NCBI RefSeq assembly: GCF_039544005.1
Contig: NZ_BAABKV010000001.1
Location: 1,426,001-1,490,000, forward strand
Source of the DNA: Kitasatospora paranensis
GTDB lineage: Bacteria; Actinomycetota; Actinomycetes; Streptomycetales; Streptomycetaceae
Length of the DNA stretch: 64,000 bases
Direction: 5' to 3'
The notes beneath the pieces are model-generated. The model saw only the letters and a program-made list of their open reading frames with translations. It was not told where the DNA came from and did not search any database. The position numbers and the translations under genes were made by a program. This document shows, piece after piece, positions 55,806-64,000 of the stretch. Within the stretch, counting starts at the first letter, position 1. Each line of letters begins with the position of its first letter.

Positions 55806-56590
55806 TCACGGCAGCCGGTGCGGGTCCTGCCGGAATCCGCGGCCCGCCGGGTCGCCGTCGTCACCGGCGGCGGCACCCGCGAGGCACAGCGGCGCTCCGG
55901 TCAGGACGGCGGCGGTGGCGTCGACGGCGAGGCGGTGCCAGGCGCGGGCGCCGCGCAGCATGGTGTGACCCCCGTACGGCATTGCGACCGTGCCGACGCG
56001 GGCCCCTGCGGCGGCGGCCCGGCGAGCGAACTCCCAGGTCAGGGCGGCGGAGGTGACGGTGTCCCGCTCGTCGTGCAGCAGGACGAGGCTGCGGCCGGAG
56101 AGGTGGGCGACCGGCTCGCCCGGCGGGCACCAGGGGGCCAGGGCGACGACCCCCGCCACCGCCGGATGGGCGGCGGCGGCGAGTGCGGCGCGACCGCCCA
56201 TGGAGTGACCGACGAGCACGACCGGAGCGTCCGGCACGAGCCCGGCCAGGGTGTCGAGTGCCCGGCGGGCGTCCTCGACCGGGTGGGCGGCCCGCCCGTT
56301 CCATCCCCGGAAGCGGTAGCGCACCGATCCGATCAGTACGACGTCCCCCGGCAGTTGGCGTCGCACCGCCCGTCCGAACGGCCTCATCCGGCGGTCCGGG
56401 AGGTTGAGCCGGGACGGCGCGGTGAGGCCGTCGGCCCGCCCGCCGTGCAGCAGGAGGACGGCGGCCCGGGGGTGCCGGGGCTCGTGGTCGAGGCGGAAGG
56501 CCTGGAGCGGGGCCCGCGCCCTGGGGGAGTTCCGGAAGTACCGGGAGTTCCGGAAGTACCGGCGGTGCCGGGCCGGTGGCGGGTCTCCAC
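55806..56590 (-). CDS. Alpha/beta hydrolase (frame broken)
   Basis: Restored length is 261 residues. The hydrolase core has VLLLHGGRADG as oxyanion-hole strand, VVLVGHSMGGRAALAAAAHP with the nucleophile Ser, LLHDERDTVTSA with the catalytic Asp and YGGHTMLRGARAWH with the His. Before it, a Gly/Thr/Pro-rich start (METRHRPGTAGTSGTPGTSG) contains an 18-base direct repeat. The GGGGG run at 56523-56527 (C on the coding strand) lacks one base and splits this start from the core. Substrate unknown. GTG 56590 has AAAGGA upstream. Confidence 0.75.
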
Positions 56591-56720
56591 GGGCGTCCTT
56601 TCGTCGACGGCGAGGGCGACGTCGACGGCGCAGTCGCGTGGCGCCGCCGTACGACGGGCGGGGCGCAGCCCCGGCCGAGGAGCACCAGGGGCCGGGGCTG
56701 CGGTCGAGGGGCCGGCCAGG

Positions 56721-57383
56721 TCAGGAGGCCGGCATCAGGACGGTGTCGACGATGTACACCGTGGCGTTGGAGGTCTGCACGTTGCCGCAGAGCACCTTCG
56801 CGTTGCCGTTGGCGGTGAAGTCCGCGCCGGAGCCCATGACCTTCACCTCGCCGCCCTCCAGGGTCGTGTGGCTGCCGGACAGCGCGGTCGGGGCGAGCCG
56901 GTTGGGGGCGACGTGGTAGGTGAGGACCTTGGTGAGCTTGGCCTTGTCGGCGAGCAGGGCGTCGAGATCCTTCTTCGGGATCTTGGCGAAGGCGTCGTTG
57001 GTGGGCGCGAACACGGTGATGTTCTGCGCGGAGTTGAGGGTGTCGACCAGGCCGGCCTGCTGCACGGCGGCGACCAGGGTGGACAGCAGCGGGTTGTGGG
57101 AGGCCGCCGTCGCCACCGGGTCCTGGGCCATTCCGCTGAACGAGCCCGCGCCGTCCTTCGGCACCGCCGCACAGGCCGCACCGAACGGCTGGTCGGCCGC
57201 CATCGTGGCGTCCGAGCCGGCGGTGGGCATGGCCGAGGTCGGCGCGGCGGCGGTGGCGCTGCCGGCCGGAGCGGCGTTGCTGCTGGATCCGCCGCCGCTG
57301 CTGCAGGCACTCAGACCGAGGGTGAGGGCGCCGGCGGCGACGAGGACGACGAAGGACTTGCTGCGGGACAGGGTGGCGGACAT
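56721..57383 (-). CDS. Fasciclin (FAS1) domain lipoprotein
   Basis: A 220-residue exported lipoprotein. The signal peptide ends in the lipobox LSAC (Cys27), followed by a Ser/Ala linker. The FAS1 domain (about 85-220) shows LVAAVQQAGLVDTLNSAQ, ITVFAPTNDAFAKIP, VLTYHVAPNRL and the last strand ATVYIVDTVLMP. It resembles mycobacterial MPT70/MPT83, surface adhesin-like proteins that belong to the SigK regulon. A promoter-like element shared with sigK lies 218 bases upstream. ATG 57383 has GGAG upstream. Confidence 0.9.
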   Translation of the reverse strand: MSATLSRSKSFVVLVAAGALTLGLSACSSGGGSSSNAAPAGSATAAAPTSAMPTAGSDATMAADQPFGAACAAVPKDGAGSFSGMAQDPVATAASHNPLLSTLVAAVQQAGLVDTLNSAQNITVFAPTNDAFAKIPKKDLDALLADKAKLTKVLTYHVAPNRLAPTALSGSHTTLEGGEVKVMGSGADFTANGNAKVLCGNVQTSNATVYIVDTVLMPAS

Positions 57384-57600
57384 CGAATGCTCCTCGGCAA
57401 AAGGACAGGGTGAACCACCCGGCAGCCCGGGCGGCTGCGGGTCGGGGGCGGTGCGGTCAACAGGGGTGAGGTCGGAGGCGGACGGTCGGGCCGATCACCC
57501 GACGGGCCCTCAGAACACCGATGGCCGGATCGGTCGGCTCGGGCGTGCGGCCCCGTGGGGCCCTGCCGCGTCGGGTATCTGTTCCTGTGTCACATCAGCC

Positions 57601-57628
57601 GTTCGGCGCAGGGCCGGGGCCGGATGGG
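57601..57628 (-). promoter_or_regulatory. Candidate SigK-dependent promoter of the fasciclin gene
   Basis: Minus strand: CCCATCC (57628-57622), 15 bases, CCGAAC (57606-57601). It is identical in 24 of 28 positions to the element before sigK and carries the exact CCATCC of mycobacterial SigK -35 boxes. The rest of the 320-base gap (57384-57703) holds no gene. Confidence 0.6.
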
Positions 57629-57703
57629 TGCCGGGCAGAAGTTTTCTCGATCGAGTGACAGCGATGGCTGTGACCTGCGGAAACGTCGGGCATTTGACCG
57701 GGC

Positions 57704-58654
57704 TCACTCCGAGACGCGGATCACGATCTTGCCGTGGGTGTGACCGGCCCGGCTCAGCTCGAACGCGTCGGCGACCTGCTCCAGCGGGAAGACCGCCGCG
57801 ACCGGGACGGTCAGCCGCCCCTCGTCCACCAGGGCCGCCAGGGCGCGCAGGCCGGCCCCGTCCGGGCGGGCCCACATCCACCGTCCGCCCGCGCCGACCA
57901 CCCGGTCGTCGGCGATCGACGCGTGCCGGCCGCCCTCCCGCAGCACCGCGAGCGTGGTGTCCAGCACCCCGCCGACGTAGTCGGCCGCCACCGTCACCCC
58001 GGCGGGCGCCAGATCGCGGACCCTGCCTTCGAGCCCGTCGCCGTAGGCCACCGGCTCGGCGCCCAGCGCCCGGAGCCGGTCGTGATTGGCGGGCGACGCG
58101 GTGCCGATGACGCGCGCTCCGAGTGCCACGGCGATCTGCACGGCGAAGGTCCCCACGCCGCCGGCGGCGCCGTGCACCAGGACGGTGTCCTCGGGCCCCG
58201 TCCCCAGCCGAACGAGCGTCTGGTAGGCGGTGAGGCCGGCGAGCGGCAGGCCGGCGGCCTCGTCCCAGCTCAGCCCGGCCGGCTTGGGGGCGGCGTCGCG
58301 CGCGGCGACGGTCACCAGTTCGGCGAACGTGCCGCCGTGGACGTAGTCCCGGCGGGCGTAGGAGTACACCTCGTCACCGGGGGCGAACTCGGGCGTGTCG
58401 AAACCGACCTGTTCGACGACTCCGGCGACGTCCCACCCGGGCACGACCGGGAAGACCACGTCCATCAGGCCGTCGAGCCCGCCGGCCATCACCTTCCAGT
58501 CGACCGGGTTGACGGCGGCGCTGCGCACACGGATCAGGATCTCGCCCGGCCCGACCTTCGGGCGGGGGCGGGTGGTCGGCGCGAGGACCTCGTTGCCGCC
58601 GTACGTGTCGTAGGCGACGGCCCGCATGGTCGGGGTGTCGGACGGTGCGGTCAC
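57704..58654 (-). CDS. NADPH:quinone oxidoreductase-like medium-chain reductase
   Basis: A 316-residue medium-chain dehydrogenase/reductase without zinc ligands. The catalytic domain opens MRAVAYDTYGGNEVL and has RSAAVNPVDWKVMAG and PGWDVAGVVEQVG; the Rossmann part has VLVHGAAGGVGTFAVQIAVA and ends AFELSRAGHTHGKIVIRV. This is the quinone/enone reductase group, which uses NADPH. GGAGGAGGCC before GTG 58654 decides the start; ATG 58627 is an internal alternative. It stands alone. Confidence 0.85.
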   Translation of the reverse strand: MTAPSDTPTMRAVAYDTYGGNEVLAPTTRPRPKVGPGEILIRVRSAAVNPVDWKVMAGGLDGLMDVVFPVVPGWDVAGVVEQVGFDTPEFAPGDEVYSYARRDYVHGGTFAELVTVAARDAAPKPAGLSWDEAAGLPLAGLTAYQTLVRLGTGPEDTVLVHGAAGGVGTFAVQIAVALGARVIGTASPANHDRLRALGAEPVAYGDGLEGRVRDLAPAGVTVAADYVGGVLDTTLAVLREGGRHASIADDRVVGAGGRWMWARPDGAGLRALAALVDEGRLTVPVAAVFPLEQVADAFELSRAGHTHGKIVIRVSE

Positions 58655-58792
58655 GGTGGCCTCCTCCGATGTGCCCGGCGCACGCCTGCTCCCGGGCCCT
58701 CCCCGTCCATCCCAACACGGCTCCCGACCCGCCCGCCACAGCACGGCGGACGCGGCGGGCACGACAGGCGCAGCGGGCGCAGCGAGCAGGGT

Positions 58793-59080
58793 TCAGGGCC
58801 AGCCGGCCGGGGAGGCCTCGGGGTCGTTGCCTCTCACCCAGATGGTCGACGAGCCCAGGACCGTCCGCATCACGGCGAAGCCGCCCTCCCAGCCGCCCGG
58901 CAGGCGGAGGCGGCCGCGGCGGACGGCCCCGACCGCGGCCCGCGGGTCGTCGGGTTCCACGGTGCCCGTCCAGCTCGCCAGCCCGTAGTCGGGCACGTCG
59001 CCGGACAGCTCCACCCGCACGGCGATCTCCTGCCCCTCGGCGAGGAGTGTCGCCGGGCCGCGGTACTCGGGTGACGTCAT
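58793..59080 (-). CDS. Small hypothetical protein, DUF4873-like
   Basis: A 95-residue all-beta protein: YRGPATLLAEGQEIAVRVEL, then LASWTGTVEPDDP and RLRLPGGWEGGFAVMRTVL. The start resembles DUF4873, a domain found alone or at the end of flavin monooxygenases, but similarity is modest. No signal peptide or catalytic motif. GGAGGC just before ATG 59080 supports the start. Bases 59081-59195 downstream of the antiporter contain two GTCGGATTCGGC copies. Confidence 0.55.
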   Translation of the reverse strand: MTSPEYRGPATLLAEGQEIAVRVELSGDVPDYGLASWTGTVEPDDPRAAVGAVRRGRLRLPGGWEGGFAVMRTVLGSSTIWVRGNDPEASPAGWP

Positions 59081-59195
59081 GCCTCCGACCCTGCGCCAGT
59101 GCGCCGTGCTCTGCACCCCGGAACCGTCGCGGCCGCGGGGGCCTGACGCTCGGCGGTCAAATTCAATAGTCGGATTCGGCAGTCGGATTCGGCCG

Positions 59196-60644
59196 TCAGA
59201 TGTGGATGCCGCCGGAGGCGAGGGCGGCCACGCCGGCGGCGGCTCCGGCCACCGACAGCGCGAGGATGACCTTCTCACGGCCGGAGAAGAGCCTCCGGTG
59301 CTGCTCGCGGCGGGCCATCACGAACAGGACGGTCGCCGGCGCGTAGACGACGAAGGAGAGCAGCAGGAACTTCAGACCGGCCGCGTAGAGCAGGAAGGCC
59401 GTGTAGGCGGTGGCGAGCAGGCTGACGACCAGGTCGGCGGAGATCGCGCGGGCGGGCGCGTCGGAGGGCTCGGGCCGGAGCATGATCTTGGCGGCGTAGG
59501 CCGCGGCCAGAAGGTACGGGACGAGGCTGAGCGCGCTGGTCATGTCGAGCACGAAGTTGAACGCGTCGTCGGAGAACAGCGTGATCACCAGGACGACCTG
59601 GGACAGCACCGTGGTCATCAGCAGGGCCGGGACGGGGACGTCGGCCCGGTTGGACCGGGCGAGGAACCGGGGCATGTCCCGGTCCTTCGCCGCGACCAGC
59701 AGGACTTCGGCCGCCATCAGGGTCCAGGCCAGGTAGGCGCCGAGCACCGAGATGATCAGGCCGACGCTGACGAACACCTCGCCCCACGTCCCGACGGCGG
59801 CCTCCAGGACGCCCGCCATGGACGGCTGGCGCAGCTCGGCGATCTGCGCCTGGGGCAGGATGCCGTAGGACACGATGGTGACCGAGGCGAAGACGGCGAA
59901 GACGCTGAGGAAGCCCAGGACGGTGGCGCGGCCGACGTCCTCGCGGCGGCGGGCGTGCCGGGAGTAGACGCTGGCGCCCTCGACGCCGAGGAAGACGAAG
60001 ACCGTCACCAGCATGGTCCCGCGGGCCTGCTCGAACAGGCTGCCGTAGCCGGGGCCCCCGGTGACGTTGTCGGCGAACACCTGGGGGTCGAGGTAGGCCA
60101 GCGCCAGGACGATGAAGACCAGGATCGGCACGAGCTTGGCGACCGTGACGACGCGGTTGATGGCGGTCGCGGACCGGACGCCGCGGCGGATCAGGAAGTA
60201 GAACGCCCAGAGGCCGACGCTGGAGAGCGCCACCGCGAGGAGGGTGTTGCCGTCGCCGAGGGCGGGGGCGATCGCGCCGATGGTGGACATGATCAGCACC
60301 CAGTAGGTGACGTTCCCCAGACAGGTGCTCGCCCAGTAGCCGAAGGCGGAGAAGAAGCCGAGGTACTCCCCGAAGCCGGCCTTGGCGTAGGCGTAGACGC
60401 CCGCGTCCAGGCGGGGACGGCGGACGGCGAGGAGCTGGAAGACCAGGGCGAGCATCAGCATGCCCGTCCCGGCGATCCCCCAGGCGATCAGCGCGCCGGC
60501 GATGCCGGTCTCCTCGGCGAAGCGGCGCGGGAGGGAGAACACGCCCGCGCCCACCATGGACCCGACGACCATCGCGGTCAGGGTCGGCAGCGACAGCCGG
60601 ATCGCCTTCGCGCTGCCGGTGGCCGCCTCGTCCGTCGCCGTCAC
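59196..60644 (-). CDS. APA-family basic amino acid antiporter, ArcD-like
   Basis: A 482-residue permease with about 12 helices. LPTLTAMVVGSMVGAGVFSLP is the family's substrate helix 1 with the GSMVGAG loop, GVYAYAKAGFGEYLGF and FLGVEGASVYSRHARRREDV follow, the latter with the conserved EGAS motif of the arginine/ornithine antiporters. It probably brings in arginine in exchange for citrulline or ornithine for the deiminase encoded directly upstream in the same operon (29-base gap). GTG 60644 has AGGAGGAG upstream. Confidence 0.9.
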   Translation of the reverse strand: MTATDEAATGSAKAIRLSLPTLTAMVVGSMVGAGVFSLPRRFAEETGIAGALIAWGIAGTGMLMLALVFQLLAVRRPRLDAGVYAYAKAGFGEYLGFFSAFGYWASTCLGNVTYWVLIMSTIGAIAPALGDGNTLLAVALSSVGLWAFYFLIRRGVRSATAINRVVTVAKLVPILVFIVLALAYLDPQVFADNVTGGPGYGSLFEQARGTMLVTVFVFLGVEGASVYSRHARRREDVGRATVLGFLSVFAVFASVTIVSYGILPQAQIAELRQPSMAGVLEAAVGTWGEVFVSVGLIISVLGAYLAWTLMAAEVLLVAAKDRDMPRFLARSNRADVPVPALLMTTVLSQVVLVITLFSDDAFNFVLDMTSALSLVPYLLAAAYAAKIMLRPEPSDAPARAISADLVVSLLATAYTAFLLYAAGLKFLLLSFVVYAPATVLFVMARREQHRRLFSGREKVILALSVAGAAAGVAALASGGIHI

Positions 60645-60673
60645 GTCTCTCCTCCTGCGGTGGTGGCGGCCGG

Positions 60674-61933
60674 TCAATAGTCGACGGGGTCGCGGGTGAG
60701 GGGGCAGGTCATGCAGTGTCCGCCGCCGCGGCCGCGGCCGAGCTCGGCGCCGACGATGGTGATCACCTCGACGCCGGCCTTGCGCAGCAGGGTGTTGGTC
60801 TGGGTGTTGCGGTCGTAGGTGAAGACGACGCCGGGTTCGGCGGCGACGGCGTTGTTGCCGCTGTCCCACTGCTGGCGCTCGGAGGCGTAGACGTCGCCCG
60901 CCGTGGCGATGATCCGCAGCCCGGGCAGGCCGAGGGCCTCGGCGACGACGTCGGTGAACGCCCGGTCGCCCTCGTCGGTGATCTCCACCCCCGGGGCCCG
61001 GTCGGACGGGCGGAGGGAGAAGGTGTGGACGCCGTCCATGATCGGGGGGTGCAGGGTGACGATGTCGCGGTCGGCGAAGGTGAACACCGTGTCGAGGTGC
61101 ATGGCGGCGCGCAGCCGGGGCATGCCGGCGACGACGACGCGCTCCGCCGCGCCCTGCGCGAACAGGGCGGCGGCGACCTGGGTGATCGCCTGCCGGGAGG
61201 TGCGCTCGCTCATGCCCATCAGGACGACGCCGTTGCCGACCGGCATGATGTCGCCGCCCTCGAAGGTGGCCTGGCCCCACTCCCGCTCGGGGTCACCCCA
61301 CCAGACGGTGGAGGTGCGGTAGTCGGGGTGGAAGGAGTAGACCGCCTTCATCAGCAGGGTCTCGTCGTGGCGGGCCGGCCAGTAGAGCGGGTTGAGGGTG
61401 AGTCCGCCGTAGAGCCAGCAGGTGGTGTCGCGGGTGTAGAGGGTGTTCGGCAGCGGCGGCATCAGGTACTCGCGGGTGCCGGTCGCCTCCCTGGCGAGGG
61501 CCAGGTGGCCGGTGCGGAAGTCCTCGGGCAGGTCCGTGGTGGCCAGGCCGCCGATCAGGTACTCCGCGAGTTCGCGCGGGGCCAGCGTCTCCAGGTACGC
61601 CCGGGTGCCGTCGATCAGGCCGAGGCCGACCTCGTTGGCGGTGATCTTCCGGTCGAGCAGCCAGCCGCGGGCCTCGGGGAGGGCGACGGTCTGCGCGAGG
61701 AGGTCGTGCAGTTCGACCACCTCGACGCCGCGGGTGCGGAGCTTGTTGACGAAGTCGGCGTGGTCGCGCTGGGCGTTCTCCACCCACATCACGTCGTCGA
61801 ACAGCAGGTCGTCGGAGTTGGTCGGGGTGAGCCGGCGATGGGCCAGGCCCGGCGCGCACACCAGGACCTTGCGCAGCCGGCCGACCTCGGAGTGCACGCC
61901 GTGATCCGACGGCGCAGCGGTGGTATCGGTCAT
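60674..61933 (-). CDS. arcA: Arginine deiminase
   Basis: A 419-residue enzyme that hydrolyses arginine to citrulline and ammonia. Signature residues: [17 protein letters not shown] near the start, [40 protein letters not shown] with the substrate-binding acids, the catalytic His in [11 protein letters not shown] and the nucleophile Cys in GHCMTCP at the C-terminus. It is followed by the antiporter gene, but no catabolic ornithine carbamoyltransferase or carbamate kinase is present, so ATP cannot be made here through the full ADI pathway unless arcB and arcC lie elsewhere. Confidence 0.95.
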   Translation of the reverse strand: MTDTTAAPSDHGVHSEVGRLRKVLVCAPGLAHRRLTPTNSDDLLFDDVMWVENAQRDHADFVNKLRTRGVEVVELHDLLAQTVALPEARGWLLDRKITANEVGLGLIDGTRAYLETLAPRELAEYLIGGLATTDLPEDFRTGHLALAREATGTREYLMPPLPNTLYTRDTTCWLYGGLTLNPLYWPARHDETLLMKAVYSFHPDYRTSTVWWGDPEREWGQATFEGGDIMPVGNGVVLMGMSERTSRQAITQVAAALFAQGAAERVVVAGMPRLRAAMHLDTVFTFADRDIVTLHPPIMDGVHTFSLRPSDRAPGVEITDEGDRAFTDVVAEALGLPGLRIIATAGDVYASERQQWDSGNNAVAAEPGVVFTYDRNTQTNTLLRKAGVEVITIVGAELGRGRGGGHCMTCPLTRDPVDY

Positions 61934-62276
61934 GACCGTCCTGTGTCGTCGGCGGGGCCTGCTGCCACCCGCTCCGGGCCTCAGCACGGCCGGGGCCGGG
62001 GCCGGGGCCGGCAGCGCCCCCATCTTCCACCGGGATGTCAGGAAAAGTGCGGAACGCGCGAGATGTCGCTTCCGGTCGGGCCGGACGGTGGTGGGCCACC
62101 GGGCGGCAGCCGGCAGGTCGGACGCGTGCCCGGACGCTCCCCCGGCCGGACGAGGATCGCGTCCCGTCGGGCGCCACCGACCGGGCCGTGGCCGGGCGGG
62201 CGCGTAAATGGATCGATCGGTCCGCCCCGGCCTCCTACAGTGGCGGGGTCCCCGCCCCCGCCGACCGGAGCCGATC
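61934..62276. other. Divergent intergenic region
   Basis: No gene is visible in these 343 bases between arcA and the RNA ligase gene. TACAGT at 62236-62241, 36 bases before ATG 62277, could be a -10 element; no matching -35 stands out. The patch GTAAATGGATCGATCGG (62204-62220) is the least GC-rich part. Confidence 0.4.
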
Positions 62277-64000
62277 ATGCGCGTGCCCTACCCGCGGACC
62301 CCGCACCTGCCGTGGTCGCCCGGGGCGAGCGCCGACGACGTCCGGGCCGACGGGGTGTCAGGCCTGCGCGGGTGCGAGGTGGTCGTCACCGAGAAGCTCG
62401 ACGGCGAGAACACCACCCTCTACCGCGACGGCCTGCACGCGCGCTCCCTGGACTCCGGCCACCACCCGTCCCGGACGTGGGTGAAGGCCCTCCAGGGGCG
62501 GATCGGCAACGGGATCCCGGCCGGCTGGCGGATCTGCGGGGAGAACATGTTCGCCCGCCACTCGCTCGCCTACCGCGACCTCGACTCCTGGTTCTACGGC
62601 TTCTCCGTCTGGGACGAACGGGACACCTGCCTCGGCTGGGACGAGACCGAGCGCTTCCTGCGGCGCCTCGGCGTTCCGGTGCCGCCCGTGCTGTGGCGCG
62701 GAGTCCTGGACGAACGGGCGCTGCGGGCCCTCACCGTCGACACCGAGCGGCAGGAGGGCTACGTCGTCCGGCCCGCCGGCGCCTTCCGCCGCGCGGAGTT
62801 CGCCGGGCGCGTCGCCAAGTGGGTCCGCCCCCGGCACGTCACCACCGGCACGCACTGGATGCACACGGCCGTGGTGGAGAACGGGCTCGGACCGGCCGCC
62901 GCGCTGTGGACCGTCCGATCCGGCGGGACGGCCGACCTCCCCGCCCTGCTCGCCATCGCGGGGTACCCGCGCGGCGCCGGCGACACACCGGAGACTTCGG
63001 CCCCCGCGACCGCAGCGGCCGTCGCGGCCGTCGCCGACGTGTCGGCCCGACTCGACACGCTGGGACGGACCGGCGACGCACGGCTCGCCGGAGTCCTCGC
63101 CGCCGCCCTGCACGCCACCCGGCGCGAAACGCTCGCCCCGCGGCTCGCCGCCCCGCTCGGGACACCGGTGGCCCGCCGGGTCGCGGACCTCGTCGGCCTC
63201 CACCCCCGGCTGCACCTGCCCTACCCGGACGACGACCGGCGCACCGGGCTCGTCCGGCTGTCCGCCGCGGCCGATCTCGGCGTGCTGCACGCCGTGGCGG
63301 CGGCCGTCCTCACCGGCCGGACCGGCGCCGATGCCGACGAGGCCCGCGGCCAGGTCGACTGGTCCGCCCTGCACGCCGAGGACGCCGGCCTGCTCACCAC
63401 CGGCACCGGCACCGCGCACCCGCTCGCCCGGCTCCGCAGCGGCCTGCGCGAGGCACTCGCCGACCTGCCGCCGGCCGCCGCCGAGCGCTGCTGGGCGGAG
63501 GCCCGTGAGGCGTACGCCCTCGGCCGGATCAGCGGGACCGAGGAGGCGGTGGCGGCCACCTGGCGCTGGCGCTCCGGCGCGTTCCCGCAGCTGGTGCAGC
63601 TGACCGGCCCGGCCGGCAGCGGCAAGAGCCGGCTCGCCGCCCGGCTGCCCGGCATGCACACCCGGATCGGTCTCGACGAGCTGCGCGCGGCCCGCGGCGA
63701 CCGCGCCGACCAGCGCGCCAACGGCGACGTCCTGCGCGAAGGGCTCGACCGCCTCGACCGGGCCCTGACCGCCGGCGCGGTCGTCGTCTGGGACGCGACC
63801 TCGCTCAACCGCCACCAGCGCTCCCTGGTGCTGGCCGTGGCGCGCCGCCGGGACGCCCTGGTCACCCAGACCGTGCCGCTCGTCGACCCGGACGAGCTGC
63901 TGCGGCGCAACGCCCTACGGCCGCACCCGGTGCCCGCCGCCGTCCTCACGGACCAGCTGCGCCGCTTCGCGCCGCCCTACCCGGGCGAGTCGCACCGCAC
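62277..64000 (+). CDS. RNA ligase-polynucleotide kinase-like fusion (3' end outside the window)
   Basis: At least 574 residues. Residues 1-185 are an RNA ligase: the adenylated Lys is in [18 protein letters not shown] (motif I), [14 protein letters not shown] follows, then EGYVVRPAG (motif IV) and VAKWVRPRH (motif V). Residues 190-430 are helical without a clear match. From about 440 a P-loop kinase begins: [18 protein letters not shown] (Walker A), [16 protein letters not shown] and [21 protein letters not shown], the pattern of polynucleotide 5'-kinase domains. Ligase plus end-healing kinase indicates an RNA repair enzyme. ATG 62277 is the only early start; the frame runs off the end. Confidence 0.8.
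   Translation, partial: MRVPYPRTPHLPWSPGASADDVRADGVSGLRGCEVVVTEKLDGENTTLYRDGLHARSLDSGHHPSRTWVKALQGRIGNGIPAGWRICGENMFARHSLAYRDLDSWFYGFSVWDERDTCLGWDETERFLRRLGVPVPPVLWRGVLDERALRALTVDTERQEGYVVRPAGAFRRAEFAGRVAKWVRPRHVTTGTHWMHTAVVENGLGPAAALWTVRSGGTADLPALLAIAGYPRGAGDTPETSAPATAAAVAAVADVSARLDTLGRTGDARLAGVLAAALHATRRETLAPRLAAPLGTPVARRVADLVGLHPRLHLPYPDDDRRTGLVRLSAAADLGVLHAVAAAVLTGRTGADADEARGQVDWSALHAEDAGLLTTGTGTAHPLARLRSGLREALADLPPAAAERCWAEAREAYALGRISGTEEAVAATWRWRSGAFPQLVQLTGPAGSGKSRLAARLPGMHTRIGLDELRAARGDRADQRANGDVLREGLDRLDRALTAGAVVVWDATSLNRHQRSLVLAVARRRDALVTQTVPLVDPDELLRRNALRPHPVPAAVLTDQLRRFAPPYPGESHR

Noticed and set aside
60716..63508. Long plus-strand frame covering arcA and the RNA ligase region
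   Set aside because: It is antisense to arcA and out of frame with the RNA ligase, whose motifs are clear in another frame.

Overview
The window is very GC-rich, gene-dense DNA with strong G/C bias at third codon positions, GTG starts, mycothiol-era actinobacterial families and ECF/TetR/HxlR regulators. It looks like a Streptomyces or Kitasatospora-type actinomycete chromosome. One technical fact colours the whole reading: about sixteen genes are broken by a frame change, and nearly all breaks are explained by one lost base in a run of G or C. I therefore read these as assembly or sequencing errors and give restored gene extents.

Layout. (1) 1-10926: a tightly coupled biosynthetic operon. 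It has a divergent carbamoyltransferase, a KAS III-like enzyme, a BtrJ-like ATP-grasp aminoacyl-ACP ligase, a BtrK-like PLP decarboxylase, a BtrI-like ACP, a Cys-less thiolase-fold partner, a small plus a large acyl-CoA dehydrogenase subunit, a dedicated AcpS, a BtrO-like flavin monooxygenase and a lone condensation domain. The logic matches the carrier-bound amino acid chemistry of the butirosin side chain (load, decarboxylate, hydroxylate, transfer), with added acyl oxidation and condensation. The product is unknown. A 16-bp tandem array (10936-11159) closes the cluster. (2) 11181-15665: TetR and a divergent monooxygenase-globin fusion, msrA, a damaged SpoIIE-type phosphatase and an acetyltransferase. 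(3) 15741-29416: a WXG100/type VII secretion substrate island with a WD40 propeller, three WXG100-like proteins and a ~2340-residue polymorphic-toxin-like protein carrying an HExxH metallopeptidase, an AbiEii-like nucleotidyltransferase and a duplicated unknown module. No secretion machinery is in the window.

(4) 29440-46000: mostly housekeeping and accessory genes, including an ArsR/SRPBCC pair under twin palindromes, metallo-beta-lactamase fold and HAD hydrolases, DUF3050, DUF2254, methyltransferases, a glutathionyl-hydroquinone-reductase-like protein behind a possible cysteine leader peptide, peptidyl-tRNA hydrolase, a TetR/methyltransferase divergon, a secreted lactonase-like propeller and a Na+/H+ antiporter. 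(5) 45700-48407: anti-sigma RskA and ECF sigma K, a secreted Trp/His-rich protein and an anti-sigma ATPase. A 28-bp promoter in front of sigK recurs with 24 of 28 identical bases in front of a fasciclin lipoprotein gene at 56.7-57.4 kb, which suggests a SigK-fasciclin regulon.

(6) 48.6-55.7 kb: a disturbed accessory patch with a HEAT-repeat pseudogene cut by a transposase remnant, a chloramphenicol-phosphotransferase-like kinase, acetyltransferases, a complete 891-bp IS5-family element with TTA duplication, a UDP-glucose epimerase, a helicase stump and an HxlR/NmrA divergon. (7) 55.8-64.0 kb: alpha/beta hydrolase, fasciclin lipoprotein, quinone oxidoreductase, an arginine deiminase-antiporter operon and, running off the end, an RNA ligase fused to a P-loop kinase.
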